Below, piece after piece: positions 1-12,038 of a DNA stretch of 64,000 nucleotides. Made by a program: the position numbers and the translations under genes. Each line of letters opens with the position of its first letter. Within the stretch, counting starts at the first letter, position 1. The notes beneath the pieces are model-generated. The model had not been told where the DNA came from and searched no databases. It worked only from the letters and a program-made list of their open reading frames with translations. Source of the stretch: Nothopassalora personata. Lineage: Eukaryota > Ascomycota > Dothideomycetes > Mycosphaerellales > Mycosphaerellaceae. The stretch lies in contig CM066287.1 in assembly GCA_033816765.1 (NCBI GenBank), positions 6,944,001 through 7,008,000 of the forward strand, given 5' to 3'.

Positions 1-62
1 TAGCTTAGCCGTCTCCTTCGTAAGGGTATTTATTTGTAAGTTGTGTCCCTGTTCTTATTAAT

Positions 63-137
63 CGGCTAGGTAGCTTAGTAGTAGAGCGTAAGCTGTCTAC
101 ACTCTTAAGGTCGTAGGTTCGATTCCTACTCCAGTCG
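63..137 (+). other. tRNA-like sequence, RIP-altered (tRNA relic or SINE head)
   Basis: The segment has a D-arm-like stretch (about 71-88), a five-base variable region AGGTC at 108-112, and a T arm GTAGG-TTCGATT-CCTAC at 113-129 that matches the consensus B box GGTTCGATTCC. The ends can pair as an acceptor stem (64-70 with 130-136) once one A-C mismatch is read as a RIP change of TGG to TAG. The D arm shows the same TCA-to-TTA and TGG-to-TAG pattern. The anticodon loop comes out at about nine bases and gives no clear anticodon, so this is a degenerate copy or the head of a SINE, not a working tRNA. Confidence 0.5.
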
Positions 138-140
138 TCC

Positions 141-189
141 GTTTACTTAAAAGTTACTATGTCTTATAGTATAGTAACTTTAAGTAAAC
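141..189. repeat. Inverted repeat / hairpin next to the tRNA-like sequence
   Basis: Arms 141-160 and 171-189 are reverse complements apart from a single unpaired T, around a 10-base loop. It lies directly after the tRNA-like element and about 40 bp beyond the chromodomain end of A1, in the expected 3' untranslated part of the retrotransposon. No function is shown. Confidence 0.75.
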
Positions 190-3100
190 GCCGTTTTAAT
201 ACTCCCGAATCTTCTACTAACAGTTTCGTAGGTTTTCCTTTAGTTCCTAGGTATTTTCTAATTCGTCGTATCCCTTCCATTTAATAAGGTATCGCTAACC
301 CTTTTTATCTAGGATTTTTTTGACTTTAAATTCGTTTTCTACTTCCGGCTCGAAATGGAAGCTCTCCTAGTAGGGTGTTTCGGCGTCCGCTGGTTCTAAC
401 TTAGAGATATAGAAGACTAGGTGGATTTTTGCGTTAGGTAGTAGTCGTAGTCGATAGTTAACTAGTCCTACGACTTTGTCGATTAAAAATGGTCCGACCT
501 TAACGTAATCCAGTTTCTTAGTCTATCTTCTTGTTCTCAAGTTTTTTGTAAGGAGATAGACCTTATCCCCCTCTTTTAGCAGAGGTGCCATTTTTCTTGT
601 GTCCTACCGTTATTAAGACAGTTTTCGTTATGTATCTTTAATCGCCTTGCGTGTTTCTTTATACACTTCCTTAAGAGTATCCGTCGTTACGATTACTCTC
701 TCGGCCTATAGATAGGATCTAGGTGTTCCGAATAGGTTAGGATCTTTACTAAAGTTCGCATAAAATAGCGTCGTTAAAGTTGTCTCCAATTTGTGGTTGT
801 TTAGTGCAATCTGCGCTATTGGCAGTAATAAAACCTAGTTGTCTTATGCATAGTTAATGTAGTGTCGTAGGTATTGTTCTAGCGTTTAATTCATCCTTTT
901 GGTTTATCCGTCTGTCTCCGGATAATATGCTATTAATAGCTTATGTTTAATTCCGATCGTTCCTATAAGCGTCTTCTAGTAGTTCGATGTAAATAGTTTA
1001 TCTCTGTCCGTTATAAACGCTTAAGGGAATCTATAGTATCGGATAAGTCTATCTAGTACGAGGTATCCGAGCTACTCTATATTATACGTTTCCGATGTAG
1101 GAATAAAGTGTGCGTATTTCGTGAGTCTATCAACTATAACTAGTATTATGTCGTATAGTTGTTTCGTAACTTAATCTCTTAACGGTAGGAGTTTCGTAAT
1201 AAAGTCTATTGTAACTTCGTCCTATGGTTTCGTCGGTAGTGTCCTAAACTGTAGGTGACCGTATTTTGCATGTCTCGTAGCCTTGTTTCGTTAGCAGTGT
1301 ACGCATTGTTTAATGTAGCGTAACACCTTAAGTCTTATCTATAGAAATAAGAAACTGCGCTATATTAGGTCTATAGTTTTTAAAGTTCTAGGGTGTCTAT
1401 AAGTTAGTCCGTCGTGATGTTGTCGTATATATTCTTCTTCTTGATCCTTCGGTACTTAGTATTTCCCTTACGATATAGGGAACTGTTCGTCCTTGTCGCC
1501 TAGTATCCGTACGATGTTATTAAATTCTCTCGTGTTTATACTAAGACTTCCGTCGGGGTTCGTCTTTAATATCTTATGTTGCACTAGTTCTTTTCCTTCT
1601 ATATAATCGCTTCTTCGGCTCAGCGCGTCGGCGCGGCCATTCTCTCGTCCTAGAGTATATTTAATTTCGAACTTATACTGTCCTAGCAGCTCCGACTAGC
1701 GGGCTTGCCTTCGGGTAAGTTCTTTCGTCGTTATAAAGTACGTAAGATTCTTATAGTTAGAAAGAATCGTTAACTTCGGTAGGCCCTCGACATATACTCT
1801 CTAATGTTGTATAGTAGCAACAATGGCTAGAAGCTCTTTATTATAGATGTCGTAGTTCTATTCCGCTATAGTCATTTTCCGGGAGTAATAGGCTACTAGG
1901 TGTCTCTACCCATCGTATGTCTATGTTAAACACGCGCCTATTGCTATATTAGACGCATCGGTCTCGATGTAGACTTCCTTGCTACTATCGAATAGTCGAA
2001 GCGTAGGGGCTAAAGCGTATTATTCCTTAAGTTTCTTAAATGCTTCAATCTGTTCCTTTCCCTATTTCTAAGTGACGTCCTTTCTTATAAGCATCGTTAT
2101 TAGTACTACTGTCTTTAAGTAATCCTTGATGAATTTCCGGTTGTAGTTCGCTAGTCTAAGGAATAATTGTACGTCCTTAACTGTTTTCGGTTCTAGCTAC
2201 TCTCTAATTAACTATGTCTTCGTAGGGTCGATCGTTATCCCTATAGTACTAATGATAAAGCCTAGGAATTTAACTTCTTTCTTATAGAATTCGCATTTCT
2301 CGGGTGCCGTCTTGAATCCTAATTGCGTAAGTCGTTCGAAGACGTCTTAGACTTGTTATATGTGTTTCTATAGGGATCCTTTCGTGTAGACTAGTATGTC
2401 GTCTATGTAGGCGATAACGCATACGTCGAGTAGGTCTCTAAGTGTCTCCTTAACAAGGTCCTAACAGGATGCGGGTGCGTTAGTTAATCCTATTAGTATA
2501 ACTAAGAATTCGTAGAGTCCGTATCTTGTTCTAAAAGCGGTTTTCTATTCTTCTCCTTCCGCTATTCGTATAGCATAGAAGGCATCTCGTAGGTTAATCT
2601 TCGTATACTAGTCTAATCCGGTTAATCTATCCTATGCTTCTTCGATGTTAGGTAGCGGGTATCGGTTCTTAATCGTAATCTCGTTTAACTTCCTATAGTC
2701 TTATACGAGTCGTAACTTCCCGTTTGCTTTTAGAACGAATATATATAGAGTTCCTATACTTAAGGTAGATCTTCTTATCTATTCCTTAGCTAGCTTCTCC
2801 TTTAGCTATTCTCGTAGGGTCTATAGCTCTTTCTTAGACATTTAATATAGGGGTCCCTATAGAGGCTCTTTCCCTAGCTAAATGTTAATCTTATAATCCT
2901 ATAGGCGGTGCTTAGGTAAGGCGGTTTTGCCTCTCTCCTCTTTAAAGAGTCGCGACTACTTGCGATACTCCTTAGGAATACTTAACTCTAAGATGTTAGT
3001 ATTCTTCGATAGTGCGTTACTTCTATTACTTCTAGTAACTTCGTAACCCGGCGGCCCTACGCTAGTGTCTATCCCGGTCGAAGGTGGTTCTTCTATCCTT

Positions 3101-5632
3101 CTATTCGGCGTAAGCTGTATCTCGTTTAGCTATTTCCTTACCTTATCTACTAGTGAACGCTGCTACTACGTAGGCTAAATGTCGATAACGCAATCGCATT
3201 CCCTAAATGTAAGTACTCCTCTTCTCTAGTCGATTACTAGATTGTGCTTTCTTAACTAAGGCATACCTAATACTATGTTATAACTGGCTATATTAGTAAC
3301 ATCTAAGGTAATATTCTCGTAGTGCTATTAGATAGCTAGTAGCAATAGTATCGTCTCCCATTCTACGCTAGGTAACGATAATCCGTTTACCGCGATTAAC
3401 TCGTAACCCTATTTCTTCTTTACGGTAGCTAACCCGTTTCTTCTTATAAAAGACTCGGAGATAAAGTTCCCCGCTACTCCTAAGTCGATTATAATACTAG
3501 TCTTATGTCCGTTAACGATTACTTGTGTCTAGAAAACTGTGTTTAATGTCGATACATAAGCCTAAGTATTGCATAACTCCCTCCGGTCGCTTATTCCTAG
3601 GGAGCTAATCCTTTTCCCGAATGGTATGTAGTTCGCTATGCTTCGTGCCTAGAGGCTTCGGCTAGAACCTATAGCCCGTTGCCCTATGTCTATACTTGTA
3701 GTCTATTGCGTTCCTAGATCTTCTACGTTTCTAAGTAGAGTACGCGTGCGTACTGCACTATGTTACGTAATTCATTCGATATAAATGTTCCTAACGGTGT
3801 AAGATATCCGGTTCCCGTTATTCGGCTTCCTATCGGGGGTCGTTCTATAACGGCGGTTACTAGATTCTCGGTCGTTTCTATAAGTGGGTATCCCTAGGCT
3901 ATGCCTTGTAGGGTGTCGAGTGTCTTGTTAAACTTAATGGAATGTAGCCTCCTTCGTCCGCCTATCTTAGGTAGGAATTCCTCGTGCCTTCTTTATAGGT
4001 AGATAATTATGTCGTACAGTTTCTTAGGTGCATCTACCGTAAAGGTAAGTTGTTTATTATCGTCGTTAGTATCGCTCTCTTCTCCTTCGGAGGAATCTTC
4101 TTCGCTTAATTCTTCCGGATCCTATTCTTCCTCGATAGTACTTAGCCCGGTGGTTTCTTAACTTTCTTCTTATAGTTCTAGTAACTACGATCCGTTCCAT
4201 CCTAGGTCCTGATTTTCTTTGTCGCTTCCATCTTCGTTAAAATAGGATTCGTCGATGTCTACTTCTCGGAGCGTAGCGTTTTACCTATGCGTCGCTCCTA
4301 GGGTTCCTCGTAGTTGCCGAGGCTAATACCCTACGCCTAACTTCGCGGCGTAGTAGATTTAACACGAGTCTTAGTAACAGAATCGCTAATAAAGGCTTCT
4401 ATAACTATTTCGAGACTCGGATTCGATCTCGTAGTCGACTCTTCGTATTATTATGTTAAACTATCGTAGTTGGTTCTTCGCATTAAATAGAATAACCACT
4501 ATTTACTGCCTATAGTATCTTCCTCGTTCTTCTAAGGGGTCTAGGAGAGGCGTCGTGCTTCTATTACTAGCTCTCTCCCCTACTCTCCGAGTATAGTCGG
4601 TATCTCCCCGAGATCTAACGCTACTCTCGGATTTACTAGTTCGGGGTTGCATTATATTAAATTGCTCGCGGCGCACTATATTTTTACCGCGGCAATCCCG
4701 CGCTATGTAACCTTCCTTACTATAGGCATAGTATGTAAGTTTTCCTTTTCCTTTAAAGGGCTTCTTTCCGTAGCCCCTACTCTTGTCGATCCTCCGTCCT
4801 CGTTAGGTAACGTCCAGTTCCATTGGCTATAGTCTATAGTAGGGTTGGCTTTATCGTAAGAGTTCTCCCTTCGTAACGTATCCTCCTAAGGGTCTACGGT
4901 CCGGAGCGTATCCTGCTATTCCTCCTACTTTAGAGTCGTATTTCTTCTCCTAGTGTCGTTCCTAGAGCTAGTTATCGATGTTGATCGACGCCTTTATTAG
5001 CTCTTCGAGGTTAGTAATCTGTCCCCCGTGTCTTATTAACTCGTCCTTAACGGAGTCCTTAAGTCCACGTCGGAACATAGTTATTAACGCCGTCTAGTCC
5101 TATCTAGTGATTTGTCCGTATTCTTCGAATTTAGCGGCATACTCTAAAGTAGACGTCTTCTACTTTAGGTGTTAAATGATTCGTATAGCCTGTTAGACTT
5201 CGTTCGAGGTTCTAAAGATTAATTTCATCTTATCTTTAAAAAGGGTGTAGCTCCTAAACATTCTAGTAGGGTCTAATCGTCCTATACCTTTAAGGTATTC
5301 CTTAAGGTAAGGTTTGATCCAGTTCTACGCACTTCCGCGAAGGTACGTAATAGCGAAGATAGTTCTTTTATCGGCATCGACTAGGTTAAACATAAGGTAC
5401 ATATCCATCTAATTAATCCAGTCGTCAAACTTGGCCCTGTCTCTATAGAAGAGGTCTAGCTTAGTAGCCTTAACGTCGTTCCTCCTTAGAGTAGGCTCGT
5501 TATCGTTATTAGACTTATCGTCCTTCGTAGTAGTCTATTATAGTAGCGTACGGCGGATGCTTCCTACTTCGCTAGGGGCGGGTGTTCCCCTACTAGCTGC
5601 TTAAGTAGCGCTTATCCTAAGGGCGTTTAAAG

Positions 5633-6041
5633 TGTTATTATCTCGTTCTAGGGCTAGTCTTAAAAGAGAGATAAGTCAAGTTACGTGGCGGTATTATTCT
5701 TTAGAGAGGCTAAAGTAAGCTAAGCGAAGATAAATGATAGGAATAAGAGTTGTATTCCAATTAGTAAGATAGTAACATAAGTTGAACGCATTAGAACTAT
5801 AAGGGTTTCTAGCGTTCCTAAATACAAAGGAGATAGAGCGTTTGCTCTCCGTGCTCTCTATGCTCTCTATGCTCTCTCGAGATCACCGAGATTAACGAGA
5901 TTAAGGAGATTACTTTAGTTGCTCTCTCGGTTCCTTAGTTTTATTCCTACGGGTGAGAGAGCACTTCTCGGGCGAAAGCGCCCGCCAATTGTAGAGGTCT
6001 AATTAGTTAGCTTCCTTTAGCCCTAGATTAGAACCGTAACA
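5633..6041 (-). repeat. 5' LTR of Gypsy A1
   Basis: On the minus strand it starts TGTTACGG (at 6041) and ends AATAACA (at 5633), a TG...CA LTR of 409 bp. It holds three TGCTCTCTA-like tandem units around 5850-5880. The half near gag matches the LTR of A2 (22516-22933), but the U3 half does not. The next bases, GGGTG from 6042, match the uninterrupted R-inner sequence at 12833, so this is an insertion joint. Confidence 0.85.
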
Positions 6042-6849
6042 GGGTGTTAGTAACGCGACCGAAGAGGGCAGCCTCGAACTAGCGACTATATCGAAACTAA
6101 TCCTAGGCATTTACATTAGGAAACGTCGTCTAGAGGATCTAATTAATCTAGTAGATAATACCCTCTTCCTTTATAACCGGGCTATTACTAGCTAAACTAT
6201 ATTATCGAACGTAGTTATTAATCCTTATAGTCTTAGTATTCTATATACGCTTCCTTTATACGAAGGGGGCGTTTACGGGACTAATAGGTATATCCTTAGG
6301 TAGTCCTTTACTAGTATCGTTCCCTAGTTCGTTTACTTAGGTATTATTTCCCCTTCCTAGGGTTACCCTAGATTTAACTAATAATTAAGTTTCGCTTACT
6401 TAAGCATTAACTTCGTTAATTATTTTAACCTCCTACTAGTTAATCTTAGCTTACCGGATCTCCTATTCTAACTAAAGGCGAACTTTCTTAGTAGCCTTAG
6501 CTTAGGCTCGTAGATCCTAGGCTAAGGACCGGGTCCTCGGGTGCGGATTCTTTAGAATGCCTACGGGTACCTTCCCTTTTACTTTGTTAGACTATATAGG
6601 ATAGGTAGAAACCTCGTTAAGTTTACCTAAGTCGATTACCTACTCCGCTTTACTTTCTCCGAATAAGACCTAATATGTCCTAGTAGCGTTCTCCGTTTAG
6701 CTAGACCGTACGTCCTAAGGGCTATACTCTATTAAATGCCTAAAGTTAGGAGGGGGCTTAGAATAATTAGGAGGCGTAACCTTTATTACCCTAGTATAGT
6801 CCCTACCTATCTATTACTTACATAGTACGGGAATTTTATACTAGTTATT

Positions 6850-7241
6850 AATGTCTACTAACTACCCTATGTAGGCCTATCTAAGTTATAGTAGTGTGGA
6901 GCGGTGCTTATGTAAGTAGAGGTATTTGCCGGTGCCGGGACCGTGAAATTAGGTTACGTGACGAGCAGCGTAGTAGCCGGATAAAACAAGAGGATTGGCG
7001 GACCTAAACCCCTATGCCCTCTACTCGAGAGGTATAAATTGAATTGTTGCCTTGATACTACGCTTACAATGCTTAACTACGCAGTATATATCTTAATAGC
7101 TATACTAGTCCCGCTAGCTCACCTAAATGTCTAATCAAACCTAAATGAAATAGGGGCAAGTTAGACCTAAGGAACCCTCCCTCTAAACCTAAGGTTAACA
7201 TAACTAAACCTAATGTTAACATAACTAATCAGTCGTTAATA
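6850..7241 (-). repeat. 3' LTR of R-inner
   Basis: This 392-bp sequence is repeated at 15335-15726 and, slightly shorter, at 17387-17755. A purine-rich tract lies just inside it on the minus strand (GGGGAGGA near 7244-7252). The end bases are uncertain by about two positions. Confidence 0.85.
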
Positions 7242-8182
7242 TATCCTCCCCTATTACGAACCTGTCCTTAGGTTCTAAAGTAGTAAGCCCGGGCATTATA
7301 GGTAGCTTAATTAGTCGCTGTAAGCTAAGGTGGTCTTATAGTAGCATAGTAGCTCACCCTACCATTCAGCTTAACATACAAGATGTTAGGCAGTCCTAGG
7401 GCCTACTAGCGACAGTTTGTGAAGATCGAAAAGATCCTTCTAATAGAGACCGTAATAATGACGTTAATAACCGCAACTCGCATCCGTCGTACTGCACTAA
7501 CGCATGCTACGAAACTAGCGAGGGAATAGACAGCTATGTTAGCATTAATCGAGCGGGCTAGATGGTCGAATAACGTAAACGCCACTTATGAGACAAGTGA
7601 GCGTCAGTACTAGTAACCTAATAAATCTAAAGACGAATCTACCGCGTAGCTAGAAGGTGAGTTAAGGGAAGATAAGTAACCATAAGAAACAAGTAAGATC
7701 TAAGGACTAGAAGCACCTATACCCGAAGCATTAGAACTAGAATTAGAACTAGAATTAGGACTAGAATCCCATAGGCTACAGCTGTAGCCGGGAATTAACT
7801 AGAAACTAGGAGCCTATAGACCTATAGTAACCACTCAGTTCCACTTAGTCTCACATAACTCCTTTGTCTAGACCTACTCGTTATCGTAGCTAATACTAGT
7901 CTCACTAGACGCGTCCCTAAGTGGCTAGTTAGTAATGGTGTTAGTGTTTAAAGAAAAAGAGAGGAAGTAGTAGGTAGAGAGCTACGCTTAAGTATGCCTC
8001 TTAGCGTATGTCCCTATAACCGTTATAAGGCAGCAGCGCCGAGACCGGTCTTATAAGTGGTAAGAGCAGTGCCATTAAGGTCACACTAAAGGTCCGATAA
8101 CCCTGTATGTAACCGAAAACCAGTGCTAGTAACCACCTAGGTAAGCATTCGGTAGGGGCATGCTACGCTGTTACGTGATCCG

Positions 8183-8208
8183 ATTTACCGGTCCCGGGAC
8201 CGGTAAAT
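8183..8208. repeat. 26-bp perfect palindrome, copy 1
   Basis: A perfect palindrome built on the core CCGGTCCCGGGACCGG flanked by ATTTA/TAAAT. About 45 bp around it (8161-8208) resembles, in inverted orientation, the palindrome region of the R LTR. Confidence 0.9.
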
Positions 8209-11200
8209 GTAACTCTACTAACTAAGGTCTATCTAAGGCAAGAACACCCTATAAAGTGAAGTCTAGATAACCGAATCGGCTTAATTAACTAAAGGGCATG
8301 TGCAACACATACCTAAGGAAAGTAAACTCTATACGCCATTGCTAACTGATTAGTTCTTAGCCTCGATCCTACTAAACTATGAAATTTCGGCTATAGAAAG
8401 GTTATGAGGCCTAACCTATAGCTTCTTAGATTCCGGTTTAGGATACGATCCCTTTTTGTTAACTCCTACAGGTAGTACGTCTTCGTCGGCGATAGGCTCG
8501 ATCTCGTTCGAATTACTGCTATCTTTGCTATTAGCGACGCTATTAGCGACTTCTCCCTCCCCTATTACGAGATCGGTCCCATTATCTAAGTTTAGTACTC
8601 CTATGTTATCCGGGCGAAGCTCTAGAACTAGCTTAAGGTTTTCTCGTGCCTAAACACCCTTCATTAGCGTACTATTAAGTTCCTTAAGAATATAGGTACT
8701 AAACTCCCTAGAGACACTAGATACCCGATATAGACCTTGCTATCGGTAACCGATCTTACGTGAGAAGTTATCTTTATATAGCTTATCGAATCTTATAATA
8801 AGGTCGCCCTTCTAGAAACTAATAGAGTTAACATTCCGGTAAGAATTAAAGTAGTCCTTACTAAGTTCTCTTAGTCGCTTCCTTCGAGCATGTAGCTCTT
8901 CTAGACTAAGGTCTCGAGCCTAGAGTTAACGCGCACGTATAGTAAGTAGGTCCTTAGTCGTTCTTACCGATCCCTATTAGTAATTTGCCTACGTCGGGTG
9001 CTTAACCTTAATTAGTAGAATCGTGCGATGGCTATATAGGACCTAAGCTAGCGTCATTCTAGTAGTACGATAGGTCGTGGTCCTATTAGCCTATAACATA
9101 GCGGGTACCTATTGCTCCTATCCGCGGTATATGTTCCTTATAAGCTTTACTAACGCTATAAGAATCGGACGGTATCTAGCCTCGACCGGAGCATTAGACT
9201 ACGGATAGTACGGTAATATTCGGATCCTTCAAACACTAAGCCCTACGAGTAACCGCTTAACCTTAGCCGTATAAACCGTAGCGTTATTAAGCACAATTTT
9301 AGTATAGTAGCCGTGCCTATAGAAGACATCTTCGTATAGAAACTTAGTAACCGTCTTAGAGCTAGGAGGTACCCTCGTTACTCTAGCCTCGATCTAGTTG
9401 CTAAGTGCTTCGCGCGCAACTAGGAGGTATCCATTTTTATGCACCTAGACGGGGTCCGAGTACTACTTCTTACTAATGACCTAAGGGCTCGATAAGTAAA
9501 GCTCACTAGCGCGCTAGTTGCCTTCGCGAAACCTATAAGGAGCATAACTTCGAACCTACGTAGAGACATCGGCGAAGCACCCGTCCTAGTAATACCGATC
9601 GGAAATAAGGTTATACACGACCTTAGCGCTGCGATGACCGTGTCTTTTATAGCATTCTATAACGATCTCCTTCTAAGCCTTATTATCGTTAATTACAAGT
9701 TGTAACGGTGCTCCTCGGCGCTTCTAGAAGAATAGCAATTAGTCTCGGATAAAGAAATTAACGCTCTTCTTTACTAGTCGCCGGTACTTAGTACGGGTAA
9801 CACTATCGGGCCGGGTCCTAGTTTCTATAACCTAAGCAAGTTACTAAGAGCTTTTAGAATATTAGTCCCCGAGATGTCGTATTTTCTAGATTTCAACTAG
9901 GTAGGTGTCGACCGGCTCCGGGTACCCGAATAGCTTATTATTAATCATCTAGTCGACTTCGTCTTCGTTAGCTTCCCTAGGTTCCTAAGGTGTAGAGGGC
10001 CTGCGAGACAGGGCATCTAGGCTAGTATACCTAGCTCCCGTAACGTGCTTTACTTCGAATGTGAATAGCCTAATCTATACGACCTACCGGGCTATTGTCG
10101 AGTTAGGTAGGTCCGAAGCCGGCCGGTTAAGTTACTATAAAAGTGTCTTAGCATTAACCTTAAGGACAAAATTAACGCTAGTGATATATCTTTAGATCTT
10201 CTTAAGCCCCTTAAGGACCCTAAGGCATTCCCGCTTACTAGCATTATATCTAGATTCTAACGCGTTCTAGATTCCACTCTTATACCGCACCGGGTAACGC
10301 CGTCGAGTGCTGTCCATTAATTCTTAAGAAACGATATATCCCTATCTAGTACCGCTAGCATTAACTAAGACAAAGATGGACCTAGTACTAGGTGAGTAGT
10401 AGAGGGTGACTAAGGCTAGAGCCTACATAAGATATCTAGTAACCTCTTCTTTCGAGAACTGCTTATTTTCTATCTAGGTGAACTCGGCGCCCTTCTTTAG
10501 TAGCTTATATATTAGTCGAGCGATAATGACGAACTAGGGAACCTATATCCGGAAGTACACACACAGCCCTACATAGGTGCGGACCTCCTTAATACAGGTG
10601 GGCGTAGGCTAGTCTAGGATCTTAGCCACAACCTTTAGGTTAGGATAGCGACCCTCCGGGCTAGTAACGTACCTAACAATCTTAAGCTTTTTATATAACT
10701 ATTAGGATTTGCCTCTAGCAACTACCGCACTAGCTCTCTCTAGGTTAGTAAGAACTAGATCTAGAGAGACGATGTGCTTAACGACCTATCTCCTTAGCCT
10801 AGGCTCTACTTCGGCATTCCTATAGTCCTTAGTTAGTCCCTTAATACCGATGTTATCGAGAAACGGCTTCGCTCGATGCGAGATATAATTAAGTAGAATC
10901 TTTGTTACCGTACGCATAAACTAAGTAACTGAATTAGTAGCTCCTTAAGGTAGAGTCGTGTTGCGTACTAGGCTAAGAGGGGTCATAAATGCTATTAAGT
11001 CCCGGTAGGACTTATCTAAAGTGATCTAATCATAACCTAAAAACAGGTCTATAAGTGAAGCGACTCGGCACCCGGTAAAATCCTCTAAGAAGCTATCCGT
11101 GTCCGGTGGAATGTTAGCATCGCGTATAATAACCTTATTTAGGAGCATAGCTAAGTTAATTAACCGATATAGCACATCGCTTCTAGAGGCATTAACCTTC

Positions 11201-12012
11201 TTTACGACTAGGAACTAGCTATTGGAATATGCCCCTTATGAGTATTCTAGGATGTTGTTCTTAATCCGGGCTCTAATTATGCGCTTAACGATTGCCCTAA
11301 GACTTAGGTGCAACCGGATAGGGCGTGCCTACTATAGCCTATAAGGGGCCGTGTTAATCTTCTAAGGTGGCACGACGTCGTACCTAATTTGCCTTATATA
11401 ACTGAAATCCTAAGTAAGGACTGCCTCCCGGTTGTAGAGCATCTTATCGAATAAGGCGCTTTCCATTAGTAACAGCTTAATGCTAACCTTAATTAAGGTA
11501 AGTCGTTCTAGAGTGATTCGGCTACCTCGCTTAATACTTGAGAATTTCTTAGTTAAGTACTTCCTATCGAACGGTCCTTATCCTTTAGGTATCTTAGATT
11601 CTAGGTATAGTGCCCTACGCTTCCATTCTATATCTCCCTTAACTCGTAATTCTAGGCGTTCGTAAACGCTCGCGTCTACTAGCTTCTTCTTATCCGCCTT
11701 ACGCTTATACATCGTAAAGACCTACGGTATCCTAATGTTAGCTATATGTTAGCCTACTTACTACTTCCGTGCCTAAGCATTTAATGTAGATTGCCTTAGG
11801 ATCTCGGAAGGCTAATCCCCTTAAACTAAATGAACGTTAGCAATAGAATCTCCCTTAAACGCGCCTATTCCAATTTCTATAACTCGTTCCTTTACTCTAG
11901 TAGTCCTAAGCAATCCTAATAAGTGAGCTAAATGGTTGCTAGGCGTTAGAGCCTTGCCGGGTTCCTATAGATACGTCGTGTCGTAGTAGTATCCGTTTTC
12001 CTCACTATAGCT

Positions 12013-12038
12013 ATTTACCGGTCCCGGGACCGGTAAAT
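12013..12038. repeat. 26-bp perfect palindrome, copy 2
   Basis: The same 26 bp as at 8183-8208, here between the protease and RT parts of R-inner. Degenerate versions occur in each of the three R LTRs (near 6923, 15411 and 17460). Confidence 0.9.

Larger units (their letters stand above)
1..6041 (-). mobile_element. Gypsy chromovirus A1, RIP-inactivated, 3' end outside window
   Basis: Reading the minus strand downwards from about 5560 gives gag, then protease, reverse transcriptase, RNase H, integrase and a chromodomain, the Ty3/Gypsy chromovirus order. Landmarks: a zinc knuckle near 4690-4760 whose Cys and His have become Tyr (spacing CX2CX4HX4C kept); a protease motif with IID and GVAGNFI near 3460-3510; an RT motif ending in DILVYT near 2390; RNase H with YIETDASNIAIGA near 1940-1975; the end of RNase H reading GRENGRADALSRR near 1615-1660; an integrase core with IVDRLTKYAHFIP near 1090-1130; and a chromodomain with YLIKWKGYDE near 220-345. 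TAG stops fall at Gln and Trp positions throughout, so nothing is translatable. The 5' LTR is 5633-6041; the 3' LTR lies left of the window. The element sits inside R-outer. Confidence 0.93.
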
